From assembly GCF_003148625.1 (NCBI RefSeq), contig NZ_QGGO01000023.1, forward strand, positions 1 to 64,000: a DNA stretch of 64,000 bases, written 5' to 3'. How positions within the stretch are numbered: the first letter of the stretch is position 1; each line of letters opens with the position of its first letter. Under the pieces are notes generated by a model. It was not told the origin of the DNA. It saw only the letters and a program-made list of their open reading frames with translations, and made no database searches. Below are positions 53,826 to 62,885 of the stretch, one piece after another. The DNA is from Arcicella aurantiaca (lineage in GTDB: Bacteria > Bacteroidota > Bacteroidia > Cytophagales > Spirosomataceae). Made by a program: the position numbers and the translations under genes.

Positions 53826-54842
53826 ATGGAAGAATTAATACATATTGAAAGTACCGAAGAAACTTATCAAGAGCACCCATTCATACCTAATCGAAAATTA
53901 AATTATTTGCCAAATCAAATAATTATCAGTAGTACAAAGTTCACGAGAGTGGAACAGAAACTATTTGAAATGTTTGTGAATCAAATAAATTACGCCATGA
54001 TTAAGGCAAATCATTCTCTAATTGTGAGAATACCGATTGTCGAGGTTAAAAAGTTTGTTAGAGCAAGTCAAATTTTGGAAGTCACGCACTCTATGGCAAG
54101 TAAAGTGATGACATTATTCGACATGAATAATCCACAACATCGATTCGCCCACATTCCCATTTTTACATTAGTCGCTTATAATCAAGATAATTCTGGCTTC
54201 TTGGAGTTTAGAACAAACTCCCTTTTTACGCCATATCTTGCCAGTTTAGGGTCGGAATACACAAAGTATGACTATAAGACAATTATGGGTTTTAAATCAA
54301 TCTATTCGTCTTTATTGTACAAATTAGTAAGAATGCAATTAGGGCAACGCAAAACAAATTTCACTTATTCCGTTATTGGTCTGAAAGCCTTCTTACAAGT
54401 AGATAAAAAGTATGATGATTTAAAGGACTTAAAAAGAAATGTATTAGCTCCTGCCATTAAAGAATTAGCAGAAATGCCAATTCCTATCGAAATAGAAATT
54501 ACCAATACAGGCGGAAAAATTAGAAATGTTACCCATTTTGATTTTAAAATAACAACGACTTTAGATATTAGTCGAAAAGAGAAAGAAGATTTCAAGTTCG
54601 CAGTGGCACAAAATCCAGAAGCTGTTTTTGCTCAAATTGAGCATATTATTCGTTCTGAATATACTTTCTCAAAGGCACAACAACAACAAATCATTGATAC
54701 ACAGGAGTTATTAAATATTTTTATCAATTTACATCTTGAAATTATTTCAGGAATACACCCACAAATCAGAAATAAAACGAAATGGATGTTGGCTTGCTTA
54801 GGTTTAATTAATACAAAAATAAATGCTGTAAGCAAGGATTAA
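53826..54842 (+). CDS. Plasmid replication initiator, Rep_3 (RepB) family
   Basis: 338 residues. Two tandem winged-helix domains typical of Rep_3: FTRVEQKLFEMFVNQINYAM opens WH1, and YDYKTIMGFKSIYSSLLYKLVRM with FTYSVIGLKAFLQV marks WH2, where iteron-binding helices lie. A C-terminal extension (about 255-338) is helical. It lies 41 bases after the last iteron, the usual arrangement in which Rep binds the iterons, opens the origin and represses itself. It converges with parB across a terminator. Confidence 0.9.
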   Translation: MEELIHIESTEETYQEHPFIPNRKLNYLPNQIIISSTKFTRVEQKLFEMFVNQINYAMIKANHSLIVRIPIVEVKKFVRASQILEVTHSMASKVMTLFDMNNPQHRFAHIPIFTLVAYNQDNSGFLEFRTNSLFTPYLASLGSEYTKYDYKTIMGFKSIYSSLLYKLVRMQLGQRKTNFTYSVIGLKAFLQVDKKYDDLKDLKRNVLAPAIKELAEMPIPIEIEITNTGGKIRNVTHFDFKITTTLDISRKEKEDFKFAVAQNPEAVFAQIEHIIRSEYTFSKAQQQQIIDTQELLNIFINLHLEIISGIHPQIRNKTKWMLACLGLINTKINAVSKD

Positions 54843-54924
54843 ACAGCTTCGGGAAAAAGGATTTATGGAATTATGAATGACGAGTTTTTATTAAAATCTA
54901 TTTCAAGATAACTTTACACAAAAA

Positions 54925-54961
54925 AGAGGGGCATCAATGTACAATACATTAATACCCCTCT
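54925..54961. terminator. Bidirectional terminator between rep and parB
   Basis: AGAGGGGCATCAATGTA and TACATTAATACCCCTCT form a 17-bp stem with two mismatches and a 3-base loop. It has an A-run before it and T-rich sequence after it. Confidence 0.75.
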
Positions 54962-54971
54962 CCTATTCTTG

Positions 54972-56015
54972 TTAATTCTTCATTAACTTTTTCTTATACT
55001 TTAAGATTTCCTCAATCAATTTATCACAGTCTTCAGCCCGATTTATCGTCTTGACCATTTGAATAAGTTTGTCTTGATTTTTATTGGTTTGAACTTCCAA
55101 TTTTGCTACTTCAACGCTAACATTCGGAGAGGTCAATAAATCATCAATTTGGGTCAGAAGAGTATCCGATTCTTTTAATTTCCCGATTTCAATAATTGTA
55201 CTTTTATTGACAGGCGATTTCCCTTGTAATATATCATTTTTAATTTCAGCAGGAAGTCGGTCTAATCCTTTTGCAAAATCTGCATCACGGCGAATCGTCT
55301 TTTCATTTACATTAAATTGTTCCGCTAATTGTTCTGAAAGACTCGCTTTTTTCACCGTCTGGACATTTTGTCCACTCGGTTGATTTTGCTCATTAAACGG
55401 AGATGTTTCTTCTGTATTTTTCACCGTCTGGACATTTTGTCCACTCGGTTGGTTTTGGTCATCGTTTTGAGGTGTTTCTTCCGTATTATCCACCGTCTGG
55501 ACATTTTGTCCACTCGGTGGATTTGATGTAAATTTTCCTCCATCTCCTCTTTGTATTTGGCTATTTTTCAGAGAGTTATATTTTAATCCACGAAAATAAG
55601 AAATTTGTTCTACCGATAAGTTTCTTCGTCCTAATTGATGGTCAATCATGTAGTCAAAAACCTTATCGAAATTGGCAAATTCTACCACTACAATTTTAAA
55701 ATCGATATTAAATTTCTGACAAATTTCATAACGGTTATGTCCATCAATTAAAACAAAACAAGGCTCGTCAGATAAACCTGCATTAGGCTGAGCAATATTA
55801 AGTGTAGTTTCCCAAACGGTTAAAGCATCTTTACAGCCAAACTCCAAAATATTTTGTTCGAGCTGCTTTTTTTCGTCGGGTAAAAGAGGCGGAATAAATC
55901 TTTTTATCTCTTCTAAAATGATTATATCTTTTTTTATTTTTTCAGTCTGAGAATACATCGCTGCTGGCGTAGATGCTTTTGTATTAACCATTGCAGACAT
56001 AAAGTTTTTTGCCAT
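54972..56015 (-). CDS. parB: ParB-family plasmid partition protein
   Basis: 347 residues. The ParB/sulfiredoxin-like N-terminal domain (about 35-135) has ALTVWETTLNIAQ, LIDGHNRYEICQKFN and the DHQLGRRNLSVEQISYFRGL block. A linker (about 165-235) holds three 23-residue repeats with PSGQNVQTV. A KorB-like HTH follows (LSEQLAEQFNVNEKTIRRDADF). The C-terminus is a helical dimerisation region (TNKNQDKLIQMVKTIN). It follows parA by 12 bases. The repeat DNA contains three identical palindromes that may be the centromere. Confidence 0.88.
   Translation of the reverse strand: MAKNFMSAMVNTKASTPAAMYSQTEKIKKDIIILEEIKRFIPPLLPDEKKQLEQNILEFGCKDALTVWETTLNIAQPNAGLSDEPCFVLIDGHNRYEICQKFNIDFKIVVVEFANFDKVFDYMIDHQLGRRNLSVEQISYFRGLKYNSLKNSQIQRGDGGKFTSNPPSGQNVQTVDNTEETPQNDDQNQPSGQNVQTVKNTEETSPFNEQNQPSGQNVQTVKKASLSEQLAEQFNVNEKTIRRDADFAKGLDRLPAEIKNDILQGKSPVNKSTIIEIGKLKESDTLLTQIDDLLTSPNVSVEVAKLEVQTNKNQDKLIQMVKTINRAEDCDKLIEEILKYKKKLMKN
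55353..55518. repeat. Three identical palindrome-bearing repeats inside parB
   Basis: A 28-bp sequence recurs exactly at 55353, 55422 and 55491, with a 69-bp period. Its core is the perfect palindrome TGGACATTTTGTCCA (6-bp arms, 3-base centre). The intervening bases vary more than the core. It codes for the PSGQNVQTV repeats. Confidence 0.85.
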
Positions 56016-56027
56016 TGAAATAAGTAT

Positions 56028-56972
56028 TTAGATAATGAAAAATTCCTTTGCTAACTCCGCATATTGTTGTGCAACGGGAGATTTTGGAGAATATGAAAAT
56101 ATATCTTGTTGTGCCACTTGCGACTGTTGGATAATGGTTGCTCGTTCAATAAAAATATTAAAAATTGGAATGTGTTTATACTCTGTTTTCACATAATCCA
56201 TCATTTGTTTATGCACCAAAGTATTTTCGGTGACCATTGTAAACAAAATTCCTTTGACAATAAGCGTAGGGTTTGATTCCTCACGAACTTCATAAATACG
56301 ATTAAACAAACTATCAACACCATACAAAGCTGAGGCTTCAGGTTGTAGCGGAATTATACACAAATCAGACGCAACCAAGGCATTTGTTGTAAAAATATTC
56401 AAAGCAGGAGGGCAGTCAATCAAGATAAAATCAAAATCTTCACTTACTTTTTGAAGTCTATTTTTTAAACGTTTTTCGTTGCCAATTGAGTTTATCAGTT
56501 CCAATTCTCGATAAGCCATTTTGATATTAGAAGGCGATAAAGACAAATTCTCAGCTAAAGGAATAATTGGCAAGTCCTCTTTGCTCAATAAAGCGTCTAT
56601 AACTTGACTTTCTGTTTCGTGAACCCCGCAACATTGAGACGTATTTCCTTGCGAATCAAAATCAACTAACAAAACTTTAAAACCTGAAATAGCCAGAGCC
56701 TTCCCCAAATTTATAGTCGTTGTAGTTTTACCGACACCTCCTTTGTGATTGACTATTGAAATGATTTTCGCCTTTGAAAACAATTCATCAGCGTAGCCAT
56801 ATTCTCTTAAAACAGGCTCTAAAAATTGACAATGTTTTTCATTTAAACGAAGCGTGCCACTCACAACTTTATGCAACGTTCGAGAAGGTAAACCTGCTTC
56901 TTTTTCCACTTGCGTTAAGTTTAAAGCGGGTTTGTGTTTTAAAAATTTTAAGACTTTTTCTGGAGTAATCAT
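56028..56972 (-). CDS. parA: ParA-family partition ATPase with N-terminal HTH
   Basis: 314 residues. Residues 1-75 form an HTH domain (LTQVEKEAGLPSRTLHKVVSG), as in type Ia ParA proteins that repress their own operon. The deviant Walker A motif is HKGGVGKTTTTINLG, switch I is DFDSQGNTSQ, and the Walker B-like strand is FDFILIDCPPALN. It moves plasmid copies with ParB. The start at 56972 fits the HTH domain; an inverted repeat upstream is a possible operator. Confidence 0.93.
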   Translation of the reverse strand: MITPEKVLKFLKHKPALNLTQVEKEAGLPSRTLHKVVSGTLRLNEKHCQFLEPVLREYGYADELFSKAKIISIVNHKGGVGKTTTTINLGKALAISGFKVLLVDFDSQGNTSQCCGVHETESQVIDALLSKEDLPIIPLAENLSLSPSNIKMAYRELELINSIGNEKRLKNRLQKVSEDFDFILIDCPPALNIFTTNALVASDLCIIPLQPEASALYGVDSLFNRIYEVREESNPTLIVKGILFTMVTENTLVHKQMMDYVKTEYKHIPIFNIFIERATIIQQSQVAQQDIFSYSPKSPVAQQYAELAKEFFII

Positions 56973-56988
56973 ATCAATATCTTTTTTT

Positions 56989-57047
56989 ACAAATATGCAA
57001 TATTTTATCTAAAAATTAAAATAAAGTACATTTTTTGCATAATTTGT
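56989..57047 (-). promoter_or_regulatory. Inverted repeat upstream of parA
   Basis: ACAAATATGCAA (56989-57000) faces TTGCATAATTTGT (57035-57047), complementary apart from one extra base. It lies 16-75 bases upstream of the parA start and is a candidate operator for ParA autoregulation. I see nothing else notable between it and the promoter at 57334. Confidence 0.45.
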
Positions 57048-57333
57048 TCTAAAAGATTGAAATCGAATTATAAATATTTCTATCTTCTATTTTCTCTTCT
57101 AAAACTCCCAAATTCATACACAAGGTTTAATTATCAGGTGAATTAGTCTGTACATCTATTCTCGCTTAGAACAAATCTTAGATAGGTTACAAGCACCCAA
57201 TTCGTCAAGTACAGGTTGTGTAAATCCTTAATTATCAAGCGATTTAATCATAAAACTCTTTGGACTCACTGCTTATTGATTACCATGTTGTTTGAACTCT
57301 CTCCAACTCATTCAAGATAAAATACAAAAATAA

Positions 57334-57365
57334 AAGGGTATAATCTAACCTTTCTGACATCCTTA
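57334..57365 (+). promoter_or_regulatory. Putative ECF-sigma promoter of the lyase-like gene
   Basis: AAGGGTATA, 15 bases, CATCCTTA. The same two boxes with the same 15-base spacing lie upstream of the FecR gene (62715). Spacing and position (about 90 bases before the ATG) suit -35 and -10 elements of an alternative sigma factor. Confidence 0.6.
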
Positions 57366-57458
57366 AACTCGAAATGCCTTAAAATTCGACTGAAGAATAT
57401 TTTTCGCTACGAATACATTAATCGCATTCAGCATCTCCATACTCTTAAAAAATAAACC

Positions 57459-60400
57459 ATGAAAAAAATATTCCTTTTCTTACGTGTGTTATTGCTATCG
57501 GCTTTTTTTCTTACAGGTTGGCAGTCAAACGGACAAAGTACCTTTATTCACCCCGGTATTTCTCATAAGAAATCTGACCTCGACCGAATGAAATCTATGG
57601 TCGCTGCTGGTATTGAACCTTGGAAATCCTCTTATCTGTCTTTGGCATCAAGTCAATATGCAAGTTATAATTATTCTGTTCGTGGAAATTCCTCAACAAC
57701 TCAATTGATAAATGTATCAACAATGAGTGGTTTTAATTATGAAAGTATAAAATTTGATGGATTAGCGGCACATCTCAATGCGATTATGTGGTACATTACA
57801 GGAGACGAACGACACGCCCAAAAAGCCGTTGAAATATTTAATGCTTGGTCAAATATCACCGCAATTAAAACATCGGGAACAAGAAGTTTAGATGCAGGAC
57901 GGGTCATTTGGAAAATGCTTGAAGGAGCAGAAATTATCAAAAGTACATACAGTGGTTGGTCACTTGCAGACCAAAATCGTTTCAAAGCAATGCTCGTGTA
58001 TCCGGGATATTCTACAACGACCGTTCCTACAACGGCTATCAATAATGAAGAAGTTTCTTTCTATTGGTTTATGTATAACGGTGACTCTGGACGACACGGA
58101 AATCAAGGTATTTTTGGCATGAGAGGCATTGCAGCAATGGGTATTTTCTTGGACAATAGAGTAATGTACGACCGTGCCATAAGATATTTAAAAGGTTTAC
58201 CCCACAGAGCAGATGATTTGGCGTATCCGAGTGGCCCGCCAATTAATGGAGCAACGCCTACAAGTGCCTCTAATGAATACTTAAATGTGTACTCATTAAG
58301 CGGTTTTGAAAATACCGTAGAAGATTATGGCTATAATGAATTGATTGCTAATTATGTCTATGAAAACGGACAATGTCAGGAAAGTGCTCGTGACCAAAGT
58401 CATTCATTAAATGGTATCGGTAACATTTTGACCATTGCAGAAATGGCTTGGAATCAGGGCGATGACCTTTATGGATTTTTAGACAACAGGCTTTTACTCG
58501 GCATGGAATACAGTTACCGATATAATGTTTCGCTTAATTATTCATATCCCGACCAATTAACACCTTGGGAGCCAACAGTTGCTTCTGGCGAATTTTTCGA
58601 TAGAAGAGAACGCACAGGAAGATGGCAGTCCTTGAAGATGAATCCTACTAACGAAGGTATGACTGCAACAAGCCGTGCAGTAGGTTTTAAATTTGATAAA
58701 GCTCCCATCGGTGAAATGACTTTGGGACATTATAGAGACAGACTTGGGTTGACTTCCGACAAATACAAATGGACGCAAAGAGCCTTTGATATTTCAACAC
58801 AGGAATTAGGTTACGAAGGACAGGGTTTTGATGTGGATTACCCGGGTTGGGGAGGATTAACGTTTCACCGCCCAAATTTATGCTCAGGTGACCCATGCTC
58901 AATAGTAGATGGAAAACGAGTATTTGCCATCAATCAAATTCCCGGTACTATTGAAGCTGAAAATTTTGATTTTATTCCCATTGATGGGCAAGATAAAACA
59001 TATTTTGAAAATACTTCTACCAATATAGGCGGACAATATAGAACTACGGAGGCTGTTGATATTGAGGATTGTACTGAAGGCGGGAATAATCTTACGTCAT
59101 TAGAAAATGGAGAATGGGTAAATTATACGGTCAATGTTCCGACTTCGGGACGTTATAAACTTGATATTCGATATGCTTCAATGGCAACAGGAGGCAAAAT
59201 AAAAATCGAATATAAAGGAATTGACAAAACAGGTGAATTTGATATTCCCTTTGGTGGCGTCAATTCAACAGGCTCTCAAGATTGGAAAACATTGACGGTT
59301 GCACCAAACTTCACGCTTCATGCGGGAGTTCAAAGCATGAGATTAAAAATATCGGGAAACAGTAATGCTTTTCAGTTAAACAATTTTTCCATTTCATATT
59401 TAGGAGCTTTACCAACTCAGACAATTACGTTTCCTTCAATTACGACAAAAACAATTGGAACAGCCGATTTTGACCCAAATGCCACATCAAGTGCGGGTTT
59501 AGCAATAACTTATACGAGTTCAAATCCTGCTGTGGCGACTATCGTCAATGGGCTAATTCATATTGTTGGTAGTGGTTCAACTACCATCACGGCATCGCAA
59601 GGGGGCGATGAAAATTATGCTCCAGCAACCAGTATCAATCGTACATTTTTAGTAACGGGTATCGGGGCAGGCGATTATATATCCACTGGAAATATGAATT
59701 GGAACGGAGGAACATGGAGTATTTCAGACGGGAATGGAGGCGTTAGTGGCACCACTACCACCGCACCAACTTCTGCGGTAAATGTTCATATTTTGAGTGG
59801 GCATACGGTAACACTTGCCACCACCGCAGGAAATTGCAAAAGTTTAACGGTACAGTCTGGAGCTACTTTAACAGAAACAATTGCTTTAACAGTAGTAGGA
59901 AATTTGGTAATGGACGGAACAATGACCAATACCGCTGCCATAACAGCCAATTCAGACGTTTTTGTGGGCGGAATCTGGACGGCTTCTGGAAATTTAACCA
60001 TTGCCAAAAGCTTTACTTTACAATCTTCGGGTGTATATAAATCATCTACCGCTCCAAGTGGTTCTGTATTTAGCCTAACCATCAACGGAAATGATGCCAT
60101 TGTCAGAATTGATGGTACTCTTGGCGGAACAACTTCTGGCAATAGCACAGTAGGAGAGGGGCTAAGATTATATTTTGGAGGAACAGGCGTTGTAACGCTC
60201 ACAGGTACAGGCGTTGTCAATATTGCTCGATTTCAACCCGTTTCTGGAAATAATAATGTCCAAAATTTTGTAATTGATATTGATATGAATTTGGGCAATA
60301 ATAGTGTTCAATCAAGTGGAGTAAATACCTTCTCGCTGAATGCTGGAAGTGGTACAAAAACTCTAACCATAAATACAGGTAAAACGGTCAAGATTACGAA

Positions 60401-62108
60401 TTCGAGCGGTTCTTTTCATTCTCCAACCAATGCAACTGAGGACAATACAACGGCTGCATTAAAATTAGGAGGAACAAATAACTACGGAAATATGACGTAC
60501 AACATTAACGGTACACTTGATGTTAGTTTAGCTCATTTTGTGCTTTATAATCATACAAATACGTCAAATCCTTCGGCAAGTCAAATCCTTACGGTAAATG
60601 TAGGTACTCAGGGAATACTAAAATTAGGTTCTGATATAAGAATGGCAAAAAGCGTAGCAACCCAAAAAATATATGTAAATGTAGCAGATGGTGGCGTGAT
60701 TGATGCCACAACCGCACCCCTAAATTTAACCGTTGCTCCTGTCAGTGCCAACGGACATACAACCAACAATTCGGGTTTATCGTGGTTTACATTAGCACCT
60801 TCCGCAATTTATAAACAAAATGTTTCTTCGGGTGTAAATACTCCGTTGTGGGTTGGTACGACCAATACAAATTATAATCCTTTGAGAATTAATCCCACAA
60901 CCTCAACCACCGTTGAAGTAAAAGTTCAAAATGGTTTTTCTCCATCTGGTTTATTAACTGCCACAACCGAAAAAGCAATTAATAGAACTTGGAATATTAC
61001 GCCAACAATTGCCTCATCATCAACCTTGAGCTTTGGTTACAATGCAACTGATAAGAATACAGGGAACAATCCCGCTTCAAGCATGAAGTTGTTACACTAC
61101 AATCAAACCAATGCAACTTGGGAAAATTTAGCATCTTCAACGCCTGTTGCTGGTATTGGCACAGATTACTCCGTTTCATATAACAACATAAGCAGTTTTT
61201 CTCCATTTGTTTTAGGAAATGTTTTCACCATTCCTGTCAGCATCACCAATCTGAATACATTTTATTGCCAAACAGCTTCAGAAGTATTGTTAACATCTTC
61301 TCCAACAGGCGGCACATTCACAATTGATGGAAATGCCGCTACGGCTTTAAAACCAAATGAATTAAGTATTGGCACACACACCATTGTTTATACGCATTCT
61401 GACGGGGAAAGTACAGATACCAAAACGGTACAAATTGGTGTTTCAGCTCCAACAATTAGTGTATCAAACTCGCTCATTTGTAAGGGTGAAAACGCAACCC
61501 TTTCGATAAATAATTGTACAGGAACAGTTACATGGTCAACAGGAGCAACGGGCAATTCATTAGTGGTAAATCCGCAGTTAACAAGTAATTATAAAGCCAT
61601 TTGTTCAGAAAATGGATGTAATAGTGATTCAAGTTTGGTAACAACAGTTACGGTAAATTCACCAAACATTCCGACAGTCGCCAACGATATTTCTATTATT
61701 TCTCAAACACCAACAACGCTTACCGCAACAGGTTGTGAGGGTACTTTAATATGGTTTAATGCAGGAAATAATCAAGAAGTTTCCATGCCAATTGCACCCG
61801 AAAGCACACAAGTCTATTACGCAAAATGCTCTCAAACGGTGAATGGACTTACTTGTTTAAGCAGTCAATCTACCAATATTACCGTCAATGTTGGAAGCAT
61901 CATTATTAGTATTGCTTCTGGAGATTGGGAAAATGCAAGCACTTGGAATCTCAACCGAGTTCCTTCATCAACCGATTTTGTGGTGATAGATTCGAGCCAT
62001 ACGGTAACAATTTCTACTGCCAATGCCACTGCCAATAAGTTAGCATATAGACAAAATGCTCAAATTAATTTTGCGAATACCACCGCCAAATTAGTCATGG
62101 GAAATTAG
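57459..62108 (+). CDS. Multidomain secreted alginate-lyase-like protein with CBM6
   Basis: 1549 residues. Signal peptide to about residue 26. An alginate-lyase-superfamily (alpha/alpha)n catalytic domain spans about 30-400, with NAIMWYITGDERHAQKAVEI, NGDSGRHGNQG and QESARDQSHSLNGIGN, including the N and H residues typical of the family. A CBM6-like module (about 490-650, GTIEAENFDF, then NLTSLENGEWVNYTVNVPTS) is followed by a bacterial Ig-like domain (PSITTKTIGTADFDPNATSS), a long beta-helix-like region (about 740-1270), Ig-like domains (1270-1480) and a last WNLNRVPSSTDFVVIDSSHTV module. No classical T9SS sorting tail is seen. It likely degrades an acidic polysaccharide outside the cell; the polymer is unknown. 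Confidence 0.8.
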   Translation: MKKIFLFLRVLLLSAFFLTGWQSNGQSTFIHPGISHKKSDLDRMKSMVAAGIEPWKSSYLSLASSQYASYNYSVRGNSSTTQLINVSTMSGFNYESIKFDGLAAHLNAIMWYITGDERHAQKAVEIFNAWSNITAIKTSGTRSLDAGRVIWKMLEGAEIIKSTYSGWSLADQNRFKAMLVYPGYSTTTVPTTAINNEEVSFYWFMYNGDSGRHGNQGIFGMRGIAAMGIFLDNRVMYDRAIRYLKGLPHRADDLAYPSGPPINGATPTSASNEYLNVYSLSGFENTVEDYGYNELIANYVYENGQCQESARDQSHSLNGIGNILTIAEMAWNQGDDLYGFLDNRLLLGMEYSYRYNVSLNYSYPDQLTPWEPTVASGEFFDRRERTGRWQSLKMNPTNEGMTATSRAVGFKFDKAPIGEMTLGHYRDRLGLTSDKYKWTQRAFDISTQELGYEGQGFDVDYPGWGGLTFHRPNLCSGDPCSIVDGKRVFAINQIPGTIEAENFDFIPIDGQDKTYFENTSTNIGGQYRTTEAVDIEDCTEGGNNLTSLENGEWVNYTVNVPTSGRYKLDIRYASMATGGKIKIEYKGIDKTGEFDIPFGGVNSTGSQDWKTLTVAPNFTLHAGVQSMRLKISGNSNAFQLNNFSISYLGALPTQTITFPSITTKTIGTADFDPNATSSAGLAITYTSSNPAVATIVNGLIHIVGSGSTTITASQGGDENYAPATSINRTFLVTGIGAGDYISTGNMNWNGGTWSISDGNGGVSGTTTTAPTSAVNVHILSGHTVTLATTAGNCKSLTVQSGATLTETIALTVVGNLVMDGTMTNTAAITANSDVFVGGIWTASGNLTIAKSFTLQSSGVYKSSTAPSGSVFSLTINGNDAIVRIDGTLGGTTSGNSTVGEGLRLYFGGTGVVTLTGTGVVNIARFQPVSGNNNVQNFVIDIDMNLGNNSVQSSGVNTFSLNAGSGTKTLTINTGKTVKITNSSGSFHSPTNATEDNTTAALKLGGTNNYGNMTYNINGTLDVSLAHFVLYNHTNTSNPSASQILTVNVGTQGILKLGSDIRMAKSVATQKIYVNVADGGVIDATTAPLNLTVAPVSANGHTTNNSGLSWFTLAPSAIYKQNVSSGVNTPLWVGTTNTNYNPLRINPTTSTTVEVKVQNGFSPSGLLTATTEKAINRTWNITPTIASSSTLSFGYNATDKNTGNNPASSMKLLHYNQTNATWENLASSTPVAGIGTDYSVSYNNISSFSPFVLGNVFTIPVSITNLNTFYCQTASEVLLTSSPTGGTFTIDGNAATALKPNELSIGTHTIVYTHSDGESTDTKTVQIGVSAPTISVSNSLICKGENATLSINNCTGTVTWSTGATGNSLVVNPQLTSNYKAICSENGCNSDSSLVTTVTVNSPNIPTVANDISIISQTPTTLTATGCEGTLIWFNAGNNQEVSMPIAPESTQVYYAKCSQTVNGLTCLSSQSTNITVNVGSIIISIASGDWENASTWNLNRVPSSTDFVVIDSSHTVTISTANATANKLAYRQNAQINFANTTAKLVMGN

Positions 62109-62234
62109 GGAACATGGCAATTCAAAGAATTTTATAGGTAGAATTTTCATGAAATAAATTTGAGCTTAACCAGATTTATTTCACGAAAATTTCTTCCAGT
62201 ATTTCTTTTCTCAAATACTATTCTTTCTCAAATC

Positions 62235-62570
62235 ATGAAAATATATTCACCTAAAGGCAATCAATCGCTGCTTGTGATTAATCAAAAGAAATCTTCTAAA
62301 GTATTGATAAACAATGTTGTGTTATTAAAAGGCGACATTAATTATACAACGTTCTATCTCAAAAATGGAAATAAAAAAGTTGTAGCAAGAACTTTAAAAT
62401 TTTTTGAAGCCTATCTTCAAACACATGGTTTTTTAAGAATTCATCGCTCGTATATCATCAATCCTAATTTTATAAAAGAGTGTAGCGAATCGCATGATTT
62501 TTTGACGATGATTAACGGTCTGAAAGCCAATATTTCAAGAAGAAGAAAACACACCTTGAAATTTTCATGA
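62235..62570 (+). CDS. LytTR-domain DNA-binding protein
   Basis: 111 residues from the ATG at 62235 (MKIYSPKGNQ). Almost the whole protein is a LytTR domain: LLKGDINYTTFYLKNGNKKVVARTLKFFEAYL, then FLRIHRSYIINPNFIKE and a basic tail (SRRRKHTLKFS). There is no receiver domain, so it is a stand-alone regulator. The frame extends 25 codons upstream from a TTG, but those residues are not family-like. It sits between the lyase-like gene and the FecR gene and may regulate either. Confidence 0.85.
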   Translation: MKIYSPKGNQSLLVINQKKSSKVLINNVVLLKGDINYTTFYLKNGNKKVVARTLKFFEAYLQTHGFLRIHRSYIINPNFIKECSESHDFLTMINGLKANISRRRKHTLKFS

Positions 62571-62714
62571 TATGTTTGGATTCAAAAACGCTCGAACTTC
62601 CAATTTTAGAACGCCTTTAGAAGGGTAAAATATTCTCTTCCTGAGCATTACAACAAACCTTTTTCTCCATATTTTTTTATTACTTTTAATTTTTCAAAAA
62701 AAAATATAAATAAC

Positions 62715-62746
62715 AAGGGTATATATTATCATCAAGTGCATCCTTA
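62715..62746 (+). promoter_or_regulatory. Putative ECF-sigma promoter of the fecR gene
   Basis: AAGGGTATA, 15 bases, CATCCTTA: both boxes identical to 57334-57365. It lies about 140 bases before the FecR ATG. Apart from this, the stretch 62571-62885 shows only AT-rich sequence. Confidence 0.6.
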
Positions 62747-62885
62747 TGTAAATATTGATTTGATTCAATTTCAACTTTGATTTTTACAAAATTGCGAAAC
62801 AACAATAAAAGTGTTGTGAACATAAGGAAAGCCGTGTAATATACCTCTAAGGGCAATATCCCTTTAAAGATTAGAAGTTTAAATT

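Noticed and set aside
55392-55407. Iteron-like TAAACGGAGATGTTT inside parB
   Set aside because: Only a partial match, present in one of the three repeat units; coding constraint explains it.
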